Origin: Mucilaginibacter sp. UBA4741
Lineage (GTDB): Bacteria; Bacteroidota; Bacteroidia; Sphingobacteriales; Sphingobacteriaceae
NCBI GenBank assembly: GCA_002403905.1
Contig: DHIR01000188.1
Location: 1 to 16,537 of the forward strand
Length of the DNA stretch: 16,537 nucleotides
Direction: 5' to 3'
This document shows positions 1-6,707 of the stretch, piece by piece. How positions within the stretch are numbered: the stretch's first letter is position 1; every line of letters begins with the position of its first letter. A program made the position numbers and the translations under genes. The notes below the pieces were generated by a model, which saw only the letters and a program-made list of their open reading frames with translations, was not told where the DNA came from and did no database searches.

Positions 1-1152
1 TATGTAAAAATTGCCGGCATGATAGATGAATCTATGGATACCGAACAAATGGAAGGCCCGCCGCAGCCATGGGAATTTCGGTCAAAACCGGCCTGGCAGC
101 GTTTAATTGTAATGCTGGGTGGTGTTTTTGTAAATGTAGTTTTGGGTATATGTATTTTCTGGGTGCTTACCGCAAAATTAGGCGAAAGCTATGTACCAAA
201 CTCGAACATTAAATATGGTATTGTACCGGGTACTATAGGCACCAAAATGGGCCTTGAGGCAGGTGACAAGATTGTTGCAGTAAATGGCAAACCTGTTGAT
301 CGTTTTGAAGACCTGATCAGCTCAAAAGTATTATTAGATCATAGCGTTTTAACCCTGCAAAGAGGCGATAAAACAATGAATCTTACCGTACCAGCTAATA
401 TTATAAATGACCTGTCGGATTATGGTATAGATGAGTTTATCAGCCCGTTACCACGTACTAAATTTGCTATTGATTCTATTATGCCGGGCAGCAATGCACA
501 AATTGGCGGTTTGTTAAGAGGCGATAGTGTTACCGCGGTAAACGGAATCAAGATCCAATTTTATGATCAACTGCTGAGCGAACTAAAAAAATCTGCCAAT
601 AAAACCGTCATATTTGAAGTAAAACGCAGTAGTGAAGTTAAGCTATTAACCATTAACATAAATAAAGACGGCAGACTAGGTTCAAAAGCCGGTGGTCCTG
701 GTATATCTGCCAAGTTTGATCTGCCCGAAGAAAAAACAATTAAGTACAGCGTTATGCAGTCATTACCTATTGGCGCAAACAAAGCATGGAGTACTTTAAC
801 TGTAAATGCACGGGCAATTGGAAAAGTATTTAAAGGCGAGGCAAAATTTAACAAAGTTGTTTCTGGCCCTGTTGCAATAGCAACCATGTTTGGCAGCCAT
901 ATAGACTGGGTACATTTCTGGAGCTTGGTTGGTTTATTATCAATGGTACTGGCCTTTACTAATTTATTACCTATACCTGCGCTTGATGGCGGACACGCGG
1001 TATTTTTAATTATTGAAATGATAAAAGGTAAACCGCTTAGCGATAAGTTTTTAGAACGCGCTCAAATAGTTGGATTTGTTTTACTCATAACGTTAATGGT
1101 ATTTGTGTTTGGCAATGATATTGTTAAGCAGGTTTTGAAGCATAAACCGTAA
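1..1152 (+). CDS. rseP: RseP-family site-2 intramembrane zinc metalloprotease, C-terminal 383 residues (5' end outside window)
   Basis: The reading frame is open from base 1 (YVKIAGMIDES...), so the Met at base 19 is internal and the gene starts upstream of the window. Site-2 proteases cut transmembrane anti-sigma factors or signal-peptide remnants in the inner membrane. Visible parts are two PDZ-like segments (around GLEAGDKIVAVNGKPV, bases 256-300, and GGLLRGDSVTAVNGIKI, bases 505-555) and the second catalytic motif NLLPIPALDGGH (bases 961-996), whose Asp is the third zinc ligand. A hydrophobic segment before this motif and another near the C-terminus (IVGFVLLITLMVFVFG) are membrane spans. 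The HExxH motif is not visible because roughly the first 60 residues are missing. The length fits a family member of about 440-450 residues. No downstream gene lies on the same strand; a strong terminator follows 13 bp after the stop. Confidence 0.93.
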   Translation, partial: YVKIAGMIDESMDTEQMEGPPQPWEFRSKPAWQRLIVMLGGVFVNVVLGICIFWVLTAKLGESYVPNSNIKYGIVPGTIGTKMGLEAGDKIVAVNGKPVDRFEDLISSKVLLDHSVLTLQRGDKTMNLTVPANIINDLSDYGIDEFISPLPRTKFAIDSIMPGSNAQIGGLLRGDSVTAVNGIKIQFYDQLLSELKKSANKTVIFEVKRSSEVKLLTININKDGRLGSKAGGPGISAKFDLPEEKTIKYSVMQSLPIGANKAWSTLTVNARAIGKVFKGEAKFNKVVSGPVAIATMFGSHIDWVHFWSLVGLLSMVLAFTNLLPIPALDGGHAVFLIIEMIKGKPLSDKFLERAQIVGFVLLITLMVFVFGNDIVKQVLKHKP

Positions 1153-1165
1153 ATCTGGTACACAT

Positions 1166-1211
1166 AAAAACAAAGAGGCCGCTTCGAATCCGAAGCGGCC
1201 TCTTTGTTTTT
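1166..1211. terminator. Bidirectional intrinsic terminator between convergent genes
   Basis: Two perfectly complementary 21-base arms (1166-1186 and 1191-1211) flank a 4-base loop (AATC). The core is GC-rich (AGGCCGCTTCG) and each arm ends in an A or T run, giving a U-tract on either strand. It lies between the stops of the rseP-like gene and the convergent DUF4199 gene, so it probably serves both. Confidence 0.93.
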
Positions 1212-1226
1212 ATATACTTTTATGAA

Positions 1227-1790
1227 CTATACAGTAGGGTCAATCGCATCGTCAATCAAATCATGAGCCGAGCGTTCTTTCTTAAATATAGCGGCACCTA
1301 TTAAGCCAATAATGGCACCAAATATTGGATATACTACAGCAGTACCGAAAGCGGCAAATAGTGGGCCCCATTTTTTTGATATATTCATAGCTTTATCTAT
1401 TTGTTCTGTCGATAGTTTACCACTCTCTTCCATTTTCACTCTTGAAGCTTCAATAGCCTTGTCGAAAAAAGCAGGACTTAATACCGTGCAGTATAAATAG
1501 ATAAACAAGGCCATAATCAAGCCGGTAAATAACGCGTATCTAAAACCAGCCGAAAATCCTTCGCCAAAGGTCATAAAACCACCTATCTCGTCTTTAAATT
1601 CCTTCTGGGTTAAAAACAAAAATATGATAAAAGGTATGTACGACAAGTATTTTAACGGCGAGTTTGGATCAACATTTAAAAACTCAAACGCGTAAGTAAT
1701 AATGATAGCAGTTAACGCATTAATTAACGCCCACTTAGTTGCTACTTTGGTAGGGTTATTTTTTACAGGCATTGTAATTTGCTCTTCCAT
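1227..1790 (-). CDS. DUF4199 family membrane protein
   Basis: A 187-residue integral membrane protein resembling DUF4199 proteins, which are widespread in Bacteroidota and have no established function. Hydrophobic spans are seen at about residues 18-36, 48-62, 82-102 and 140-168. A soluble loop (about 108-138, with EASRVKMEESGKLSTEQIDKAM) lies between the third and fourth, and the tail is charged (KKERSAHDLIDDAID). The segment DEIGGFMTFGEGFSAGF between the second and third spans is the part I find most family-like. The start at 1790 gives MEEQITMPVK; a second Met seven residues in (MPVKNN) is an equally possible start. It begins 16 bp after the upstream acidic gene, so it is probably the last gene of that operon, and it ends at the shared terminator. 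The family assignment is from memory of sequence wording. Confidence 0.8.
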   Translation of the reverse strand: MEEQITMPVKNNPTKVATKWALINALTAIIITYAFEFLNVDPNSPLKYLSYIPFIIFLFLTQKEFKDEIGGFMTFGEGFSAGFRYALFTGLIMALFIYLYCTVLSPAFFDKAIEASRVKMEESGKLSTEQIDKAMNISKKWGPLFAAFGTAVVYPIFGAIIGLIGAAIFKKERSAHDLIDDAIDPTV

Positions 1791-1806
1791 TGTGATTATT
1801 TTAAGG

Positions 1807-2475
1807 TTAAATAAATGATGTTAATATACTCAATACAGGCATATCAAATTGCTTGTCTACCGCTTTATCAGCAATTTGGTTTTTATCTTCGGCAGATGGG
1901 TTTGTGTTTTGAAAAAAGCACATCATAGGATAAAACAACTCTTTTAGCTCAGAGTCTTCAGGTAACTTTACAGCAACCTTTGCAATCTCATCAACCGGGC
2001 TTTCCATTAAAATCTGGTGGGCTATTACTGGTTCGTAAATGCGATATTCATCCTGAAACTCATCTTCATCAACCAACAAAAACTCTTTTAGATAATCTTC
2101 CAATTCTGGTTCGATATCTTCATCTTCACACTCATTTAAATAAAGTAACAGATTCAATAATTCTGTACCTCTATCCAGGGTTTCCTCTTCAATATCTTCC
2201 CATTCTTTTGTATCTAAATAATCCTCCTCCAGTTTCTTCACATCGGCACTAAAGAAGTTGATCATCAGCAGATCAAAAAACACCTCGCGTAAAACTTCTA
2301 ATTGAGGGTGATCATTAAACACACCGTCCAAAGCATCAACCTTAGTTAAAAAGTCGTCTTCTAAAGCAAATACTGATAAAAACTTGCTATGTATTTTGCT
2401 AACATCTATTCCGCTATATTTTGAAAAAGCCTGCAACGCAGCGCCAAGTGCAATTTCTATTTTTGGGTCGATCAT
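1807..2475 (-). CDS. Conserved acidic protein of unknown function
   Basis: A 222-residue soluble protein with no signal peptide or membrane span. It is strongly acidic, with clusters such as EDDFLTKVDALDG (around residue 40), LEEDYLDTKEWEDIEEET (around 82-99) and NECEDEDIEPELEDY (around 114-128). The pattern of alternating hydrophobic and acidic residues suggests an all-helical fold. I do not recognise a named family. Its ATG overlaps the stop of the dihydroorotase-like gene by one base (TAATG), so the two are probably translationally coupled, and the DUF4199 gene follows after 16 bp. The tight coupling hints at a function tied to the dihydroorotase-like protein or the BatA protein upstream, but no biochemical role can be read from the sequence. 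Confidence 0.75.
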   Translation of the reverse strand: MIDPKIEIALGAALQAFSKYSGIDVSKIHSKFLSVFALEDDFLTKVDALDGVFNDHPQLEVLREVFFDLLMINFFSADVKKLEEDYLDTKEWEDIEEETLDRGTELLNLLLYLNECEDEDIEPELEDYLKEFLLVDEDEFQDEYRIYEPVIAHQILMESPVDEIAKVAVKLPEDSELKELFYPMMCFFQNTNPSAEDKNQIADKAVDKQFDMPVLSILTSFI

Positions 2476-3734
2476 TATGTATTCGATTTAAGTAAATGAT
2501 TATTGTTACAAGTTAATAAAACTTGTCCTTTTAAAGTCTGCCCTATATACGGCGAGTTGTATGATTTAGACCTATTGTTTTCTTTGCTGTACACCCACTC
2601 TGCATCTTTATCAAAAATTACCAGGTTGGCTTTTTGCCCAACGGCTATTGCAGGCACTTCAACATCAAGTATGATACGTGGATTGATAGCTAATTTTTGT
2701 ACGATCAGGTCAATATCCAGGCCTGCCTTTAAAGCAAGTGATAAGGTGGTTTGAAAACCAATTATGCCAAATTCAGCCACCTCAAACTCTACGTCTTTAA
2801 ATTCTATCTCGTGTGGGGTGTGCTGTGATACAATGGCATCAATAGTTCCGTCTTTTAAACCCCTTATAAGCGCTTTTACATCAGCAGACGTGCGCAAGGG
2901 TGGCTTTACCTTATAAAGACTGTCAAAGCCTGCTAACGCCTCATCGGTAAGCACCAGATGATGTGCAGCCACGTCACAAGTAACTTTTAAGCCTTTTTTC
3001 TTAGCATCTCGTATCAACTCAACAGATCTGGTGGTTGATATTGTACTGAAATGTATTTTTGAATCAGTGTACTCTGCAAGGTAAAGATCTCGGGCAATCA
3101 TCAACTCTTCTGCTAATGAAGGTATACCTTTCATCCCCAGCAACGTACTCGTTTCGCCCTCATTAACTTTAGCTTTGCCGGCTATAGCAGTATCTTCCGG
3201 ATAAGAAAATACAGTTGCTTCAAAACCTTTGGTGTAAAGCAGGGCCCGTTCCATCAGGCCTGCGTCTTGTACGGGGCGGTTGCCGTCTGTAAAAGCTTTG
3301 GCACCACTTAGGTACATGTCATACATTTCGGCCAGGTCCTTACCCTCGCGTTTATGTGATATTGAACCTAAAGGATATACGTCAACTAAATTACCTTTTG
3401 CACGGTTCAACAAATATTCAACTTCAGATTTTGAGTGAATAGGTGGTTGAGTATTGGGCATTAAAGCTATACCGGTAAACCCACCGGCAGCAGCAGCAGC
3501 AGTACCGGTTTGTAGGTTCTCTTTAGTTTCAAGGCCCAGTTCGCCTATGTTACAGTTCAGATCAAAAAAACCGGGAGACAGTTGTTTGCCTTTGGCATCG
3601 AAAACAACAACATCGGCATTTATCTCTTTGGCAATTTCAGTAATAGTTCCGTTTTTTATTAAAATATCAACTACTTGATGATTAAAAGATGAGTTGGGAT
3701 CAACGATTGTAGCGGATTTGATAAGCAAATTCAT
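2475..3734 (-). CDS. Dihydroorotase-like amidohydrolase, probable pseudoenzyme lacking metal ligands
   Basis: A 419-residue protein aligning along its length with class I dihydroorotases (PyrC family): SPGFFDLN...GE, MPNTQPP (92-98), KAFTDGNRPVQDAG (146-159), VTCDVAAHHL (251-260), FGIIGFQTTLSLAL. Active members bind two zinc ions through an HxH after the first beta-strand, two further His, and an Asp in the TDHAPH motif. Here HxH is NCN (60-62), the His of the HAED-like motif is Tyr178, the His before the ST motif is Thr231, and the Asp of DHAPH is Gln304. The Asp of the FSDDG-like motif is kept (Asp150). By family knowledge such proteins (for example PyrC' of Pseudomonas) are inactive and act as structural partners of aspartate carbamoyltransferase; whether that holds here is inference. 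The start is 10 bp after the BatA gene stop and the stop overlaps the next ATG, so it is an operon member. Databases may label it pyrC, which could mislead. Confidence 0.85.
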   Translation of the reverse strand: MNLLIKSATIVDPNSSFNHQVVDILIKNGTITEIAKEINADVVVFDAKGKQLSPGFFDLNCNIGELGLETKENLQTGTAAAAAGGFTGIALMPNTQPPIHSKSEVEYLLNRAKGNLVDVYPLGSISHKREGKDLAEMYDMYLSGAKAFTDGNRPVQDAGLMERALLYTKGFEATVFSYPEDTAIAGKAKVNEGETSTLLGMKGIPSLAEELMIARDLYLAEYTDSKIHFSTISTTRSVELIRDAKKKGLKVTCDVAAHHLVLTDEALAGFDSLYKVKPPLRTSADVKALIRGLKDGTIDAIVSQHTPHEIEFKDVEFEVAEFGIIGFQTTLSLALKAGLDIDLIVQKLAINPRIILDVEVPAIAVGQKANLVIFDKDAEWVYSKENNRSKSYNSPYIGQTLKGQVLLTCNNNHLLKSNT

Positions 3735-3744
3735 TAGCGCTGCT

Positions 3745-5829
3745 TTATGTGTGGATTGAGGTCGATTTTTCGTTCTGCAAAGCTACTACTTTATCGGTAC
3801 CAATAGCTATCGGGATATACCTGGTAAGCAATATTTCGGCAGCCAGAAAAATCAATGCCAAAATTATACAAAGTTTCCATAATTGCACACCAAAATCTGC
3901 CTGGCTTACAATATCTTTTACAGAACCTTTATTGGTTTCAATAACATCGCCTTTATCGGGCAGTATTTTAATGAGTTCGGCAGGCGTATAATAGCTCAGG
4001 TCCGACTCGCCCCTGTTATCATTAAATGCCATTACAGAAACTGTACTATCCTGTTTTTTAAGCTCATAAAGGCCGGTTTCCTGCAATTGGTCTGATACAT
4101 ATAGCAGCGTACTTCCCTCCTGCTGTTTAACATCCGGTATAATGATTTGCTTGCCTTTAATTAATTTAAGTAATTGTTTTTCTGATGATTGGATAGGCGT
4201 AGTTTCAATAGTTTCATCGTGACCTAACGAATAAAACAAAGGCTGATCATGGCCGCTTAACAGCGCTATCCTAAACATTATCGGCACAAAAAGCGCATGA
4301 CGGGGCAGGTTGCTAAAATCTTCGTTTAACGGCACTGCTGATACGTACACCTTTCCTTTACCATTATTATAGCCGGCCCAAAAAGCCTGGCCGCCCTGCA
4401 ACTGCATTATATTTTCATTACTGCCTGATGAGGTGCTTAGCTGGTAATATTTCTTCACAATAGGCAGATCTGGATTTGTGGGCAAATCTTCGAAGATGTT
4501 TTTAAACACCGGGTTTTGCAGATTCAGTGCCGATACTTTAATATTTTCTATTGTCAGTTTTTCAGGATAAGCAGCGCCCATTTGCTGTAGAAAAAGCTTA
4601 TAGCTTGCCAAATCGGCATCCGCAGCCGGGAACACGGCTAATGTACCGCCCTTGTTTACGTAAGTTTTTAACTGCTGTGATAAACCTGCGGATACTGCTT
4701 TAATATCACTTATAACTATTAACGGGTAAGTTGTCAAACCGGCATAATCAACATTACCATCGGGTACGCGGTCAGCATTAAAGAATTGGTCGGCACCAAA
4801 AACGGCTTTTAAATACGGGTTAGCTGTGCCGTCATCAATCAATAACACCGGCATCTGTTGTTTTACATTAAAGCTAAAGTAAAACTGGTTATCAAAAGTA
4901 ACCGGGTTATCCTGTAAAGTTATCTCGCCACGTTGCCAACCCGGTTTTAAGCCCGAAAACGTAAGCGTGTCTGTTTGGATAGAACGTGCATTAATGGTGA
5001 AACCGCCCAACGCTTTTTGCTCGCCATTAATAGATAATTTAAGTGGTATTTTGGTTGAGTTTTCGCCGGCATAATTATGCAGTTTTACTACCAATTTCTC
5101 TGTTTCGCCGGGGCGATGGATGGCACTTAACAGCCATACCGAATCAACCGCCACATTAGCTTGTGTGTTTGCGTTTAGTTGCACCAGGCTAACATGTATG
5201 CCAGTATCAACCTTTAATGGTTGGCCGTTTGTAATATTCTTTTGAAAATCAGATATAACATCAATAGATCTGCTTGCACCGGGCTGCATGATTAATAAAT
5301 TTTGCTGTCTGTCAATGATCTGTTGCAAAGTTCGGCTGCGCGGGCTGATCTTAACGGCATCGACGGCATCATTAAACTCATCGCGACTTAATAAACGTTG
5401 ATGCTTCCCTTCAAAATCCTGCGTAAGTAGCTGAAACTTATCATTCATTGAATAAGCCGATACAATTTCTTTAGCACGGCGTTTAGCTTCGTCCAGCAAA
5501 GAGCCTTCCCTGTTTAGGGTTTGCATGGAATACGAATTATCTAAAAAGATACTGATGTTGCGTTGCGCCCCGGCGTTGGTATTGTTATGATTGGAGATAT
5601 ATGGACGGGCAAATGCCAGCACCAAAAAAGTAAGCGCCAGTAAACGGGCCGCTAATATTAATCGCTCTTTTAAATTTCTGCGTGATGATTGCTGTTCCTG
5701 TATCTCTTTTAGGAACTGGACGTTACTAAAATAAACCTTTTGGTATCGCCTGAAATTAAACAAGTGAACCAATATAGGGATGGCCAGGGATATTAATGCA
5801 AATAAAAAAGCCGGGTATAGAAAGTGCAT
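3745..5829 (-). CDS. BatA-domain / VWA-like membrane protein
   Basis: A 694-residue membrane protein. The N-terminus (FLYPAFLFALISLAIPILVHLFNFRR) is the double-anchor BatA / aerotolerance N-terminal domain, with spans at about 7-23 and 57-75 around a cytoplasmic loop. It is followed by a von Willebrand A-like domain carrying the metal-binding start DNSYS (97-101, DxSxS). The middle (around 325-430, PVLLIDDG...YPLIVISDIK...LKTYVNKGGTLAVF) resembles a class I glutamine-amidotransferase-like fold without a clear catalytic Cys. A last span sits at about 651-668, followed by a short tail, so the large central part should face the periplasm. Relatives in Bacteroidota are linked to envelope stress or aerotolerance through Bat/MoxR systems, but no MoxR or DUF58 gene is in this window. 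It is the first gene of the operon with the dihydroorotase-like gene, behind a promoter-like site at 5855-5887. Confidence 0.87.
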   Translation of the reverse strand: MHFLYPAFLFALISLAIPILVHLFNFRRYQKVYFSNVQFLKEIQEQQSSRRNLKERLILAARLLALTFLVLAFARPYISNHNNTNAGAQRNISIFLDNSYSMQTLNREGSLLDEAKRRAKEIVSAYSMNDKFQLLTQDFEGKHQRLLSRDEFNDAVDAVKISPRSRTLQQIIDRQQNLLIMQPGASRSIDVISDFQKNITNGQPLKVDTGIHVSLVQLNANTQANVAVDSVWLLSAIHRPGETEKLVVKLHNYAGENSTKIPLKLSINGEQKALGGFTINARSIQTDTLTFSGLKPGWQRGEITLQDNPVTFDNQFYFSFNVKQQMPVLLIDDGTANPYLKAVFGADQFFNADRVPDGNVDYAGLTTYPLIVISDIKAVSAGLSQQLKTYVNKGGTLAVFPAADADLASYKLFLQQMGAAYPEKLTIENIKVSALNLQNPVFKNIFEDLPTNPDLPIVKKYYQLSTSSGSNENIMQLQGGQAFWAGYNNGKGKVYVSAVPLNEDFSNLPRHALFVPIMFRIALLSGHDQPLFYSLGHDETIETTPIQSSEKQLLKLIKGKQIIIPDVKQQEGSTLLYVSDQLQETGLYELKKQDSTVSVMAFNDNRGESDLSYYTPAELIKILPDKGDVIETNKGSVKDIVSQADFGVQLWKLCIILALIFLAAEILLTRYIPIAIGTDKVVALQNEKSTSIHT

Positions 5830-5854
5830 TTTTTAATGGCTAGCAGACGATATT

Positions 5855-5887
5855 CAAATGTATAAAATTAAATGCGTAGAGACGCAA
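5855..5887 (-). promoter_or_regulatory. Probable Bacteroidota-type promoter for the BatA operon
   Basis: On the minus strand TACATTTG (5862 down to 5855) matches the Bacteroidota -7 consensus TAnnTTTG exactly. TTG lies 22 nt upstream (5887-5885), slightly longer than the usual 19-21. Transcription would begin about 19 nt before the BatA ATG. The -33 TTG falls inside the hairpin repeat at 5877-5902, so the repeat may contribute to this promoter. Confidence 0.5.
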
Positions 5888-5938
5888 TACTTTGCGTCTC
5901 TAAAATTCACATCGAAGACGCAAAGTAGCGTCTCTACG
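5875..5938. repeat. Inverted repeat made of two hairpin-forming units
   Basis: Unit one (5877-5902) is an 11-bp perfect stem (TAGAGACGCAA / TTGCGTCTCTA) with loop TACT. Unit two (5913-5938) is nearly the same sequence in inverted orientation, differing by a 2-base indel, with a shorter internal stem (AGACGC at 5916-5921 / GCGTCT at 5928-5933). This looks like a dispersed palindromic intergenic repeat of the kind common in Bacteroidota. It sits between the lipoprotein and BatA genes, and its right edge contains the lipoprotein stop codon. Unit one, followed by a T-rich stretch on the minus strand, could also end transcription from the GH20 operon. Confidence 0.75.
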
Positions 5939-6707
5939 AATGATGATGCCTTTTCTTCTTCTTTTTATGAACCTCTGCTTTGTGATGTTTTTTCTTGTCT
6001 GATTTTTTGGCTTTAGCAGGTTTATCTTCAACCGTTTTTTTAACCGCTGGTACAGATACAACTTTGTCTTTAATTGACGTTGAATCCTTGCTTAGCTGTT
6101 TAACATTAAAACTATTGTTATTTAAACTGTACTCTAACTTGCGCTTAGCGGCAGTTGGTTTAGCTGTTACACCACTCCCTTCATAAATTGGAAATTCCCG
6201 TATAAACTTCCCTTCGGATATATAGAAATTATCATTGCCGCGATATCCTTTGCGTTGCGAGCTGGTTAATTTAGGAAAATCAAGCTTTTGTACCCTGCTG
6301 TCATAAAATTCAAAAGCATAAATAGTGGTATAGTTGATGGTGTCTTTCCGTTTGGCCTGTATCAATATTTCGGGGTGACCGTCAATATCCATATCAGCGT
6401 TATAAACATCTACTATCTGACCGTTTAAATCGCCGGTTGTAGTGGTGTATTTTCTGCCTGATGAATCTGAGTGCAGTATCATAAAAGCACCGGTATCAAC
6501 CGCGCCCCTTCCCCAGCTTACTATATCATAAGACTGCCCTGGCGCCACCTCAATCATTTTATGAAACTTGAAGGGGGGCATCACAACAGGAGCCTTAGGC
6601 ATATTATCCAAATTAGCTGGCTTCTTTTGTTCCTGCGCGCAGCCTGCCAACATAATGCAGCCTATCAGCGTAAAAAAACAAAACCTTACGTTCATATCCT
6701 TTTTCAT
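5934..6707 (-). CDS. Lipoprotein of unknown function with a Lys/His-rich C-terminal tail
   Basis: A 257-residue protein with a type II signal peptide: charged start, hydrophobic core FCFFTLIGCIML and lipobox LAGC with the lipidated Cys at residue 23. The mature part contains DVYNADMDIDGHPEILIQAKR (about 102-121), which resembles FG-GAP/VCBS-type calcium-loop strands, and an ISEGKFIREFPIYEG segment. I do not recognise a specific family. The last about 60 residues are low complexity (KKTVEDKPAKAKKSDKKK..., ending HKKKKKRHHHS) and very basic. The ATG overlaps the GH20 stop (TAATG), so it is co-translated with that enzyme; a second ATG four codons in (MNVRF) is also possible. The TAG stop and preceding Ser codon lie in the adjoining repeat, so the tail end may have been altered by repeat insertion. 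It is probably anchored in the outer membrane or on the surface. Confidence 0.75.
   Translation of the reverse strand: MKKDMNVRFCFFTLIGCIMLAGCAQEQKKPANLDNMPKAPVVMPPFKFHKMIEVAPGQSYDIVSWGRGAVDTGAFMILHSDSSGRKYTTTTGDLNGQIVDVYNADMDIDGHPEILIQAKRKDTINYTTIYAFEFYDSRVQKLDFPKLTSSQRKGYRGNDNFYISEGKFIREFPIYEGSGVTAKPTAAKRKLEYSLNNNSFNVKQLSKDSTSIKDKVVSVPAVKKTVEDKPAKAKKSDKKKHHKAEVHKKKKKRHHHS

Noticed and set aside
567..887. Antisense reading frames of 60-106 codons inside rseP, the dihydroorotase-like, GH20, trxB, fusion and mutarotase genes
   Set aside because: They lie wholly within strongly supported genes, have no family resemblance or start context, and show the composition expected of shadow frames.
2475..3734. 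Calling this gene pyrC
   Set aside because: The metal ligands needed for dihydroorotase activity are replaced, so the symbol would imply an unsupported activity.
5937..5951. Terminal His run of the lipoprotein as a cloning tag
   Set aside because: Only three His codons, after a natural basic tail and ending in a native-looking repeat; no vector sequence is visible.
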